From contig JACJYV010000001.1 in assembly GCA_020635905.1 (NCBI GenBank), forward strand, positions 1,426,001-1,490,000: a stretch of 64,000 nt of DNA, given 5' to 3'. Below the pieces are notes generated by a model. It did not search any database. It was not told where the DNA came from and saw nothing but the letters and a program-made list of their open reading frames with translations. The position numbers and the translations under genes were made by a program. The stretch is from Bacteroidia bacterium (GTDB taxonomy: Bacteria > Bacteroidota > Bacteroidia > J057 > JADKCL01). Positions 24,879-33,482 of the stretch are shown here, piece by piece; position 1 is the first letter of the stretch; every line of letters begins with the position of its first letter.

Positions 24879-26844
24879 TCTGGCCTGGTACCTGCTCAGC
24901 GCAGGATTTGCGCTGGGACTTCTGCTTCTGCCTTACAAATTTGCCTTTTCGCGGCTGACTCATTTCAAGTGGAATCGCGCTTATTTGCTTGCCATTCTGG
25001 GGCTCAGTTTGCTGTTGCCAGGTTTGTCAAAAGAATTTAATTTCAACAGAAACTCAATTGCCTTTTCTGGTTTCCCTCAAATTCAGAATCAGCCAAAGCC
25101 AACCCAAAATCAGCCTGAAAACGCAAACTTAAAGGAAACCAATTTTTCAAATCAGGTTTCCCTAATTTCACCAACCCCTGAAATCCAAACCCAATCCGTC
25201 TCAGAAACTGTAACACCTGGCTGGCTGGAAAGGATTCCTGCACGTTCTATCCTGTGGAGCATTTATTTATTGGGACTTTCCTTTGGATTGTTCAGATTTT
25301 GCAAAGGAATTTTCAGGGTAATCAGAATCTACCAGGCAAGTCCTGCTGAAAAATCAGGCGGGTTTACCCAGGTATTTCCCGCCCATTCAGCCAGCAGTTT
25401 TTCCTTTTTCAAATGGATGTTTCTGTCTCCTGCAGATCGAAATTCCCCTGAATTACCCACCATTGAGGCCCATGAACTGGCGCACATCCGTCAATGGCAC
25501 TCTCTGGACGTGGTATTGGTGGAACTGGCCTGCAAAATCTGGTGGTTTTTGCCCTGGATGCCTTACTTGAAAAATTCCCTGCGTGACACCCATGAGTATC
25601 TGGCGGACCAGGAAGCGGCCCAAACGGCAGGAAAATCTGCCTACGCAAAGCTGGTTTTGGCCAAATCTCAGGCTCGTCCGGTCGCCTTTCCCCTTCATTT
25701 TTTTGCTCAAAGTAAAACCCATAAACGAATTGCCATGTTGCACAAAAACCGATCACAAAACCGCGCCAAACTGGCCTATCTGACCACCATTCCCCTGATT
25801 TTGCTATCCCTCAGCCTGCTGGCCTTCCTGCCTGCTCCCTCCTCCCCCTCCGCCCCCATTTCCGGGTCTGAATGGAATGCAGGAGAGCTCACCTTTGCCG
25901 GCGAAGCCCTGCCCGATCAGGCGGTTTACCACGCGGCCCTCCAGGAAAAAATTGCCCGTTTCAAAGCCAAGCCCGACGAATGCATTAAGCTGGCTTTCAG
26001 GGCCGCCAACCGCAGTCAGGCCATCAAAGAACAACTCAAACTGGCCGGTCTGCCCGACGATTTTCTATATCTCGCCATGGCCGAAAGTGGATTGGATCCT
26101 ACGGCAGCTTCCCCCATGGGTGCCTGTGGTTTGTGGCAATTTATCCCCTCCACTGCGCAAAACTATGGCATGGTGGTGAGCGATGCCCGCGACGACCGCA
26201 TGGATTTCCAAATTTCGACTGCCTCAGCCGCCCGTTACCTGCTGGAACAAAAAGCCACCTTCGGCACCTGGACGGCAGCGGCCCTGGCATTTAACCGCGG
26301 CCCAAATGCAGTCAAAAGTGGTAATCCCGCCAATACCCTGGAAGGTTGTTACGCCCTGGACCACGAGCAAGGCTATCTCTACCGCATTCTGGCCATGAAG
26401 CAACTGGTGGAAAACCCTTTCTCATTTGGTCTGAAGCAGGCGGCCGCCTTTCAGCTTCCCCTGGCTCCCGCCGACTTTAAAGGAGTTTCTTCCGAATTTG
26501 GTCCCCGCAAAACTCCCCTCGACGAGGCTCTCAAAAACCACAATGGAGTGGATTTCAAAGCGCCGCTGGGTACTCCTGTCATGGCGGTGGCCGATGGTAC
26601 GGTGGAAATTGCAGAAACTTCTGAGCAGGGCATGGGCAATACCATCCGCATCCAACACCTGTCTCCCCTGGCCAGCCAGTACAATCACCTGCAGGACGTA
26701 CGGGTGAAACCCGGTCAGCAAGTCCGTCAGGGCGAAGTGATTGGTACGGTGGGCAATACGGGAAAATCCCTGGGTCCCCACCTTCACCTGGAAATCCGCG
26801 AAAACGACATTCCCGTCAACCCAAATTTGTATTTGAGTTGGTAA
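24871..26844 (+). CDS. M56 (BlaR1-like) sensor fused to lytic transglycosylase and M23 peptidase
   Basis: A 657-residue protein from ATG 24871, overlapping the BlaI-type gene by 8 nt; the frame is open to 24817, but that region codes for the repressor. Residues ~1-320 are a BlaR1/MecR1-type M56 domain with several membrane helices and the zinc motif HELAH at 201-205 (E202 catalytic). A membrane segment near 305-325 follows. Residues ~380-500 are an SLT lytic transglycosylase (AMAESGLDPTAASPMGACGL, catalytic E405, then GLWQFIPSTAQNYG). Residues ~535-657 are an M23 endopeptidase with H557 and D561 (NHNGVDF) and H637/H639 (HLHLE). Two complete peptidoglycan hydrolases on a repressor-coupled sensor suggest cell-wall damage sensing or remodelling; this coupling is inference. 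Confidence 0.85.
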   Translation: MDNLAWYLLSAGFALGLLLLPYKFAFSRLTHFKWNRAYLLAILGLSLLLPGLSKEFNFNRNSIAFSGFPQIQNQPKPTQNQPENANLKETNFSNQVSLISPTPEIQTQSVSETVTPGWLERIPARSILWSIYLLGLSFGLFRFCKGIFRVIRIYQASPAEKSGGFTQVFPAHSASSFSFFKWMFLSPADRNSPELPTIEAHELAHIRQWHSLDVVLVELACKIWWFLPWMPYLKNSLRDTHEYLADQEAAQTAGKSAYAKLVLAKSQARPVAFPLHFFAQSKTHKRIAMLHKNRSQNRAKLAYLTTIPLILLSLSLLAFLPAPSSPSAPISGSEWNAGELTFAGEALPDQAVYHAALQEKIARFKAKPDECIKLAFRAANRSQAIKEQLKLAGLPDDFLYLAMAESGLDPTAASPMGACGLWQFIPSTAQNYGMVVSDARDDRMDFQISTASAARYLLEQKATFGTWTAAALAFNRGPNAVKSGNPANTLEGCYALDHEQGYLYRILAMKQLVENPFSFGLKQAAAFQLPLAPADFKGVSSEFGPRKTPLDEALKNHNGVDFKAPLGTPVMAVADGTVEIAETSEQGMGNTIRIQHLSPLASQYNHLQDVRVKPGQQVRQGEVIGTVGNTGKSLGPHLHLEIRENDIPVNPNLYLSW

Positions 26845-26874
26845 GGGGAATTCTGCAAAGCATTCCTAAAAGTC

Positions 26875-26912
26875 AAAGGCCTGACCTCAACAAAAGAGAT
26901 CAGGCCTTTTTC
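26875..26912 (+). terminator. Terminator between convergent genes
   Basis: AAAGGCCTGA (26875-26884) and TCAGGCCTTT (26900-26909) form a perfect 10-bp stem, followed by further T residues. It lies between the M56 fusion gene (+) and the minus-strand exported-type gene ending at 26932, and is best placed to stop + transcripts; it may work weakly in both directions. Confidence 0.8.
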
Positions 26913-26931
26913 CATTTATTCAAAATGAAGC

Positions 26932-28266
26932 TTAGAAATTCTCCTTCTCAAAATCCAGCAGCATCTGTTCCTCATTGTCAAGCATGGATTTAAGGGCGTT
27001 GAAGGGAGTGCCGTCAAAATAGCGGGGAGAGGTGCCATTGCCCAGAGGACTGCCATGGTCGGCATTGATCGAATCGCGCCATTTTATTGCGTGGTTTTTC
27101 CATTCCTCCTGGTTCACCAACTGAGGAGCGATAAACCACACATTCCAGGTCAGGACATTGCCATCCTTGAGCATATTCCCCGAGGCAGTATTGAAAATGG
27201 TCATGATCACTTCGTTGAATTTGTCCACGATTTTGCTGCCGGTCGGACGGGGAGCCCCGATTTCCACCCCCAGGTGAGCCACGGCCCAAGCCCCGTCGGC
27301 ATGGCGGGCAAATTCAGGAATGGGAAACATGGATGGAGGAGTTTCGCCTTTCATCAGCGGGAAAATCGTCTCAGGACGTTTGCCTGGGTTATAGGTGACC
27401 ACCTCGATGGCCTGCTTCTTTTCCGAAGGAAAAGGAAGCTTGCTGTCAGCAAATTTGTCCCAAAGCCGCTTCACGATGGGAATTTGCTTCGCACCCGGAC
27501 TGAACCAGATTTTACCCACTACTTCCATGTCGGCCGCCAAAGTCTGATTGGATTCATCCACCCAACCCCGGTTTCCGGTCACAGTTACTTCCACATTCAT
27601 GCACCCCACCGTAGGTGAACAGGCGCCCTGCTGCGGACAAATGATGCTGTACACCCGCCCTTCGTTGGTATAGCCCAGGCGGGAAATGTCGGGGGCAAAC
27701 ATCTGGTAGCAACGGGAATCTGCCTTGCCTGGCACGGTTTCCCAGCTGAATTCGGGCCAAAGCACCTTTTGCTGCCGTTGAAGCAGGTCGATATTGTCCA
27801 TGTTCCCCTTCAGCGGCCCCAACGAACTGAGGTCGGGATGGGGATAGGCAAATGCGGGATTAGACTGAGCAAATCCGCCTACCCAGCCCAAAGCGGGTAC
27901 TTTTCCGGCCCCAGGAGCATTGCTGTCAAAATCATCCACCCACAGGGTGATGGGAGGAGTGGACTCATCTGCATTTTTGATCGGGCTATTCCGGGAATTC
28001 AGAAGTACCTTTTCGCCATCTTTCACAATAAAATAAAGATCAGGATGGCGGTCAAAAATCCATTCAACAAATGATTTGACATCAAAAGTGGCAACAAATC
28101 TTCCGTCGGCATCCGTGGTGGTGGTGTCCAGAAAATCGTCTTTTCCAATCAAATCCTTGTCATAGCCCAGCACGGTGAGCCCACGGATACCTTTCCCGGT
28201 AGTCCGGTTTTTGACGGTGCCGGTCACGACGTACTTCGACCCGGTGATGGAGAGTGATTCTTTCAT
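26932..28266 (-). CDS. Uncharacterised protein with N-terminal transthyretin-like domain
   Basis: 444 residues from ATG at 28266 (MKESLSITGSKYVVTGTV); the frame continues upstream without family support. Residues ~10-75 look like a transthyretin/carboxypeptidase-regulatory-like beta sandwich (YVVTGTVKNRTTGKGIRGLTV, then TDADGRFVATFDVKSFV). The remaining ~370 residues are not recognised; they contain a cysteine-rich patch (CPQQGACSPTVGC) and mixed alpha/beta sequence. No signal peptide is visible, so a cytosolic or non-classically exported protein is possible. It is divergent from the DUF1761-like gene. Confidence 0.6.
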   Translation of the reverse strand: MKESLSITGSKYVVTGTVKNRTTGKGIRGLTVLGYDKDLIGKDDFLDTTTTDADGRFVATFDVKSFVEWIFDRHPDLYFIVKDGEKVLLNSRNSPIKNADESTPPITLWVDDFDSNAPGAGKVPALGWVGGFAQSNPAFAYPHPDLSSLGPLKGNMDNIDLLQRQQKVLWPEFSWETVPGKADSRCYQMFAPDISRLGYTNEGRVYSIICPQQGACSPTVGCMNVEVTVTGNRGWVDESNQTLAADMEVVGKIWFSPGAKQIPIVKRLWDKFADSKLPFPSEKKQAIEVVTYNPGKRPETIFPLMKGETPPSMFPIPEFARHADGAWAVAHLGVEIGAPRPTGSKIVDKFNEVIMTIFNTASGNMLKDGNVLTWNVWFIAPQLVNQEEWKNHAIKWRDSINADHGSPLGNGTSPRYFDGTPFNALKSMLDNEEQMLLDFEKENF

Positions 28267-28568
28267 AAAACGTAATATTAAAGATCGGCCTACTCGTTTA
28301 AGCTTCGTGGGGGTGAGGGAAATGTTAATTTGCAGACCACGAAGCGGGATTTTGGGCATCCTCCCTGAGCCAACAATGATAGTGAATAGTTGGGAGTTTG
28401 GGGGCGGAAAATAGAAAAAACAAGAAAAGGTCGTGTTTGGCAATAAAAAGGCAGGACAAAATTTCAGATCAGATAATGCGCAAAGGTCTTCCATCTTCCC
28501 TTCCTCATTTTCAAATCACCCCAAAAAATCCTAATATAGTTACCTGTAAAACGCTAAATATTCGAAAT
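28267..28568. other. Divergent intergenic region
   Basis: About 300 nt between the minus-strand transthyretin-like gene and the + DUF1761-like gene, presumably holding both promoters. An AT-rich stretch with candidate -7 elements precedes ATG 28569, but no box matches the consensus cleanly. Weak open frames here are not supported. Confidence 0.5.
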
Positions 28569-28985
28569 ATGAGCTATGTTGCCATTCTCGCAGGAGCTTT
28601 TCTGGTCATGTTACTGGGCTGGATTTACTTTCACCCCAAGGTTCTCGGACAAATCTGGATGCAGGGAGCCGGACTGACCGAAGCAGAAATGAAAAAGTTC
28701 AATCCCCTGGCGATCATCGGCGGATTGCTCATGGCGGGAGTCCTTTCCTACGCAATTTCGCGGTACGCCACCCATGTCGAGCCCGGCATGAGTCAATTCA
28801 TCCATGGCATGTACCATGGAGTCATGCCAGCTATCCTGTATGTGGCCCCCGTACTGATCAGCAAAGGGCTTTTCGAGCGCAAAAGCATCGTCTGGATCCT
28901 GGTCGGCGCCTTTTACTGGGTCCTGGCAATTTCTCTGGTTGGCGGCGTGGTGTACACTCTGACGCCACCTGCGGTGGCGAAGTAA
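28569..28985 (+). CDS. DUF1761-family small membrane protein
   Basis: 138 residues from ATG 28569; the frame is open to 28398, but that part is not hydrophobic and not family-like. Four membrane helices are predicted by eye (about 3-22, 47-65, 83-100 and 108-128). The first helix followed by GWIYFHPKVLGQIWMQGAGLTE and the segment HGMYHGVMPAILYVAPVLISKGLFE are typical of DUF1761 proteins, where WY...P..FG..W is a recurrent signature. Function unknown. Confidence 0.7.
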   Translation: MSYVAILAGAFLVMLLGWIYFHPKVLGQIWMQGAGLTEAEMKKFNPLAIIGGLLMAGVLSYAISRYATHVEPGMSQFIHGMYHGVMPAILYVAPVLISKGLFERKSIVWILVGAFYWVLAISLVGGVVYTLTPPAVAK

Positions 28986-29271
28986 GGGGGAATTTTGAAT
29001 TAAGGATGGAATCTGTTCTTAGGCAGGCCTATCCCTGATTAAATTTCCTCATTGATTGCATATTTGGATAGATTGTCCCAACGTCCCCATCAGCAATGCA
29101 AAGTGAGGGATGCAGGATTTGATTTGTTGAATTTCAATCCTCATTCCTTTCACCAGAAATGGAAAAACAAAGAGGCGAATTCATTCAAATAAAATTGTAT
29201 AAATTGCCTTAGTGAAATGTAAAATTCAATAATCAACCGTTACCAAAATTAGCCGGGTAGATAAATTAGCT

Positions 29272-31218
29272 ATGAGAAAAATTCACCCCCAAACCGCTCA
29301 GAAGGAATCTGAGCAGGATCTATTTCAATCCAACTCTTCCCAAAATCCAACCCGCCAAATGGCTTCTGCAGTTCCACCCAATTCGGGAAGTAAAACCGCA
29401 AGATATCAGCAAATCGCAAACGAAAGTCCTCAGGTAAAGCAACTTATGCATTACCAACACATTGCCAATAGCAGATTATCGGAAAAAAAAGAAAAGGGCG
29501 GCCCCCAATCCGGCCAGAGTGAGGGCGGCCTTCCCCTCCAATTGAAATCAGGAATGGAGGCGACTACGGGCTACGATCTTAGCGACGTCAAGGTCCACTA
29601 CAATAGCCGCCAGCCTGCCCAAATGCAGGCCCATGCCTTCGCCCAGGGAAATGATATCCACCTCGGGCCGGGGCAGGAAAAACACCTTGGCCATGAACTC
29701 GGCCACGTAGTTCAGCAAAAACAGGGCCTGGTCAGGCCCACTACCGAAGTCAACGGGGCTGCGGTAAACGACGACATCGGCCTCGAAAACAGCGCCGATC
29801 AACTGGGAGCGAAGGCTACGGCCTTCAGGGAAACGGATGCGGGCCAGCCAACCCAACTCAAGTCCATACACGGACAGGGCATTGTACAACGTCTGGTTTG
29901 CCCTCCCAACCGCAATACCCGTTATAAAATGTACAAACACCTCAAATGGTACAGGGACCTCGATTCTGATGCCCAGGACAAGATCAATCTCCTTCATAAA
30001 AAGAGGAAAAAGTACAAAAAAGATGTTGCTATCAGATTGGCCACAGGACCAGATCAGAATTTTCTGATGGAGATGGCAAGCGGTGTGGATGGCAATATGT
30101 TCGGCAGATTTGGAAAATCCGGCCCGGGATACCTGACCGGCCCCCAGGAACTTGGATTTGGCGTCCATTATGGAACCAAAAACTTCGGAAATAGCTCTGG
30201 TTTTGACGAATCCCGTTATGGTACAAGTGATCCGTTGAACGATGATTTTGATTTTCAGGGTTCCACTTCCTACGGAAAATCCGGACAGGATCTCACCCCC
30301 ATCGGCACCCAGAGGGACAAGTCCCAAAATAAGGTCATGGGCAACCTTTCCCCAAACGAAGCGGCATTCTGCGCAGGCTTGACCACAGATGAAAACACGA
30401 CGGATTGGGAATGGCTCCATCTGGTCGCATTCTCTATCGGGGAAACTCACGTCAGCGACCTCAGCGATGAAAGTGCCCTGATGATCAATAATTTCGAACA
30501 GGAGCAACAGATTGCCGAAAACCTCGTTTTGGGAACTTCGGCGTCAAACACAGCCATGATCATCTTTGAGGAAGCTATTAAGGACGCTTTGCGTACGCAC
30601 CAAAATTTACGGGTCCATCTGATTGCCATGGCAGACGGCGCGGAAATCACGATTCAGCCCCGAACCAAGATTTACAAGCTTTTCAAGGCTCATCGTATCA
30701 GGTATCATTTCATGTTCTTTTCACAAAATGGAAACAATCAGCAAGTTGCCGAGCCCGTATTGGTTGACTTCGATACCTTGTCCCATGACATTCCTCTGGA
30801 ACAAAATATCAATGTGGTAAAATCCCGGATTTTCCAGTCCCTCACCAATCTGCAGCAGGTTCCCAATCCCATTCAGGGGCCCTATATCAACGGGATGAGT
30901 CAGGCCCAAAGAGGCTGGAACCAAAATACGGGATACCAAAACCAAAATCAGCCACATCTGGACTGGGACAAAAATAAACAGGAAATTGAAAATCTACCCC
31001 GTAACAACACCTATGAGGTCGAAGACCCCGGGTTCATTAACAACCTGCAACAGATGGCGCTGCCCTATTATGAGCAATATTTGAACCAAACCGGATACCT
31101 CCAGGCCATGACCTTTGACCAATGGTATCCTTACTTCATTGACCAGGTCCAGAGGCAATTCAACCAGAATAATATTACGAATAGTCACAACAGAGGGGAT
31201 TCCATGGATATAAATTAG
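29272..31218 (+). CDS. eCIS-type DUF4157 cargo protein with candidate nuclease domain
   Basis: A 648-residue protein. Residues ~85-160 are the eCIS-core DUF4157 domain: LPLQLKSGMEATTGYDLSDV, then HYNSRQPAQMQAHAFAQGNDI and GHELGHVVQQKQG with the metalloprotease-like HELGH at 141-145. This domain marks effectors loaded into extracellular contractile injection systems. The next ~50 residues are linker. In the middle, W-E-W-L-H383-LVAFSIG is followed by N417-LVLGTSAS-N426 and E434 in IIFEEA. N-to-N spacing of 9 and N-to-E of 8 equal those of Serratia nuclease N110, N119 and E127, and HLVA mimics the DRGHxxA histidine. I infer a His-Me-finger nuclease. The Gln/Asn-rich end (505-648) is unassigned. 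No immunity gene is obvious. Confidence 0.75.
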   Translation: MRKIHPQTAQKESEQDLFQSNSSQNPTRQMASAVPPNSGSKTARYQQIANESPQVKQLMHYQHIANSRLSEKKEKGGPQSGQSEGGLPLQLKSGMEATTGYDLSDVKVHYNSRQPAQMQAHAFAQGNDIHLGPGQEKHLGHELGHVVQQKQGLVRPTTEVNGAAVNDDIGLENSADQLGAKATAFRETDAGQPTQLKSIHGQGIVQRLVCPPNRNTRYKMYKHLKWYRDLDSDAQDKINLLHKKRKKYKKDVAIRLATGPDQNFLMEMASGVDGNMFGRFGKSGPGYLTGPQELGFGVHYGTKNFGNSSGFDESRYGTSDPLNDDFDFQGSTSYGKSGQDLTPIGTQRDKSQNKVMGNLSPNEAAFCAGLTTDENTTDWEWLHLVAFSIGETHVSDLSDESALMINNFEQEQQIAENLVLGTSASNTAMIIFEEAIKDALRTHQNLRVHLIAMADGAEITIQPRTKIYKLFKAHRIRYHFMFFSQNGNNQQVAEPVLVDFDTLSHDIPLEQNINVVKSRIFQSLTNLQQVPNPIQGPYINGMSQAQRGWNQNTGYQNQNQPHLDWDKNKQEIENLPRNNTYEVEDPGFINNLQQMALPYYEQYLNQTGYLQAMTFDQWYPYFIDQVQRQFNQNNITNSHNRGDSMDIN

Positions 31219-31898
31219 GTTTGAGGGAATGTGCTTTCATTGAGGCAACCTGAGACCATTGTACTCGAAAAAGTATATCAAAGGCTGCCCCTTCCAGCAA
31301 AGTGGTTTATGCGCTGACAAAGGCTTTTTTGTACTGGGGATACGGCACCTGGAGAATAGCCTTTCAATGAAAATATGTATAAAATGGGCTGCGATTCGTT
31401 GGCGTAACCAGGTTTTGGGCAATAAACTGATCCCTTCGGTCAGATAGGGCGTGGAACGTCGACTGAAAGTCAGAAATGGTGGTTGGATGTGGGAGCAACT
31501 CTGCGCTCTTGCCTTTTCAGAATCCGTTCATAAGACGAATTGGAGGCCATTTGTTATTATCTCAACACGTATAAATTAATTTCACAAACCAGTAATAGCT
31601 GGTACATGGGCGTTTTCCCAACCAAATTCCTTCACAAAACCTGACTGGTTCTACCAACCCTTCTCCTGCAAAAATGTCATGAGGTCCTGCAATATGTACC
31701 TGCAAATCCTGCCCTGAAATAACATTTTTGGAAAAACATAAACGTGATGAAAGCGACCCCTCTACTCCCATGGAACCGCATTTCCGGTTACAACAGGATT
31801 TCCAAAATGTATTTTCACCTTTCTGCTTGCAGAAATCTTTTCTCCAGATTCAGACATTTTTTTCAATCCAAAGTGCACCATAATACTATTAAGTCCTG
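31219..31898. other. Intergenic region with possible decayed minus-strand gene
   Basis: 680 nt between the DUF4157 gene and the TIR operon. On the minus strand an ATG at 31857 opens MSESGEKISASRKVKIHFGN and stops after 31 codons; shifting frame near 31770 gives a further 69 codons to 31562 (beginning MGVEGSLSSRLCF). Together they look like one ~100-residue gene broken by a frameshift. I recognise no family. The rest (31219-31560) shows nothing I can support; the TIR-operon promoter presumably lies in the last 100 nt. Confidence 0.3.
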
Positions 31899-33467
31899 AT
31901 GAAATCCCAGTGCGACATCTTTATCAGCTATGCGGTTCTCGACAATCAAACTCACAATCAGGAGGATGGGTGGGTAAGCCTTTTTCATAAGGCCCTGGAA
32001 ATTGAGCTTTCTGAACGCCTGGGGGCCAAACCCCGCATCTGGCGCGATGAAAAATTGAAAGGCAATGATGACCTTGACAGCGAATTGTCCAACAGGGTAC
32101 TTAATACGTCCCTGCTTCTTTGCATTCTCTCTCCCAGGTACATCCAATCCAAATGGTGCATTTGGGAAGTTGAAAAATTCACCAAACAGGCCGAAGCAAC
32201 CCTTGGGTTGAAAATTGGGAGCAGTTCGAGGATCATCAAGGTGGTCAAGACATTTGTGCCATTTGAAGAGCACCCCGGCCCTATGAAAGGCCATCTGGGA
32301 TATGAGTTTTTCAAACAGGAGGGATCCGGGAGGTTCAGGGAATATAATGCCAAATTCGGCAAAGAATATGAGCAGCTTTTCTGGCTCAAACTCGATGACC
32401 TGGTGCAGGATCTGGCTGAAACGCTTTCAGACTTTTGGCGGGAGCATGGTTATCCTGATTCTTTTGGCGGGAGTGGAAGCGCTGTGCAGTCCATGATTCC
32501 CAAGGAAAGCAAGGCGGATAGCAAGGAGCTCAAAAAGATATTTCTTGCCACCACCACGCCCGACATAAGGCAGGAATATGATGAGATAAAAAGGGTGCTG
32601 ACCGACGAGGGGTGTGAAATTATGCCTGCGGGATCTTTGCCCGAAATAGGATCAGAAATCGAAAATGACGTTTCCGGGTATCTGGAAGATTGCAAATTAT
32701 CGATTCACATGCTGGGTCAATATTACGGAGTGGTGCCCATAGCTGCCAATCACTCCGTGATTGATATTCAGAACACCGTGGCAGCTCAAAAATCTATCAA
32801 AAACGGCATTCAGCGCATGATCTGGATTCCCCCCGAATTGGCAAGCCCGGAGGAAAAGCAAAGTGAATTTTTGAACCGGGTACAGGAAGACCCCAACGCA
32901 CTGGCTGGGGCAGAAGTCTTCAGGATGCCCCTGGAAAAATTCAAAACCGCACTGACTTCCAAACTTCGGGAAATGGAACAGAAGGAAACCGTTGCTGCCA
33001 ATCCCGGGAATTTGCAAACGGATAAGGCCTCCAATTCAAAAATAATATACCTGATTACCAACCGGGTGGACCTGGAAGCAGGGCTGGATCTGGAGGATTA
33101 TCTTTTCGAAGCGGGCTTCGAAATAAGGAGTATAGACTACGGAGCCGAGGGTGCAGAGATAGATGAAACCACAATCCGTGAATTTGAACAGGAATTCCTG
33201 AAAGTGGCCGATGCAGTCCTGATTTACTACGGACAGGCCCCAAATTCCTGGGTCCAGGCCAAGCTCGGGATTTTCCAAAAAATAGTTGGGTACGGAAGAG
33301 AAAGTCATCTGGAACATAAATGCGTGTACATCGCAGATTCTGACGAGGCTCCTCCCCAGAAGATCAGAAAAGAAAGATTCAAAACCCGTGAGGCTGAAGT
33401 TCTGAGAGGAAATTTTCCCTTTGAAAAGGAAATCCTTGCCGGCTTTTTGAAAAAATTAAACACCTAA
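31899..33467 (+). CDS. TIR-domain protein with two further receiver-like domains
   Basis: A 522-residue cytosolic protein. Residues 1-~165 are a TIR domain: DIFISYAVLDN (6-16), RIWRDEKLKGND (47-58), LCILSPRYIQSKWCIWEVEKF (74-94), with E90 at the place of the conserved acidic residue. Residues ~205-365 (KKIFLATTTPDIRQEYDEIK, then LGQYYGVVP) resemble DUF4062/TIR-like modules paired with STAND ATPases. Residues ~380-522 are a third alpha/beta domain (IIYLITNRVDLEAGLDLEDYL, then DAVLIYYGQAPNSWV). It starts a seven-gene operon and precedes the nSTAND gene by 15 nt. It may be the effector or adaptor switched by that ATPase; NADase activity is possible but not shown. Confidence 0.8.
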   Translation: MKSQCDIFISYAVLDNQTHNQEDGWVSLFHKALEIELSERLGAKPRIWRDEKLKGNDDLDSELSNRVLNTSLLLCILSPRYIQSKWCIWEVEKFTKQAEATLGLKIGSSSRIIKVVKTFVPFEEHPGPMKGHLGYEFFKQEGSGRFREYNAKFGKEYEQLFWLKLDDLVQDLAETLSDFWREHGYPDSFGGSGSAVQSMIPKESKADSKELKKIFLATTTPDIRQEYDEIKRVLTDEGCEIMPAGSLPEIGSEIENDVSGYLEDCKLSIHMLGQYYGVVPIAANHSVIDIQNTVAAQKSIKNGIQRMIWIPPELASPEEKQSEFLNRVQEDPNALAGAEVFRMPLEKFKTALTSKLREMEQKETVAANPGNLQTDKASNSKIIYLITNRVDLEAGLDLEDYLFEAGFEIRSIDYGAEGAEIDETTIREFEQEFLKVADAVLIYYGQAPNSWVQAKLGIFQKIVGYGRESHLEHKCVYIADSDEAPPQKIRKERFKTREAEVLRGNFPFEKEILAGFLKKLNT

Positions 33468-33482
33468 AAGGAGGAAATTACT

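Noticed and set aside
29548..30507. Long minus-strand open frame (319 codons) opposite the DUF4157 gene
   Set aside because: It is antisense to a gene with clear domain evidence, has no recognisable motif, and its length follows from the codon bias of the + gene.
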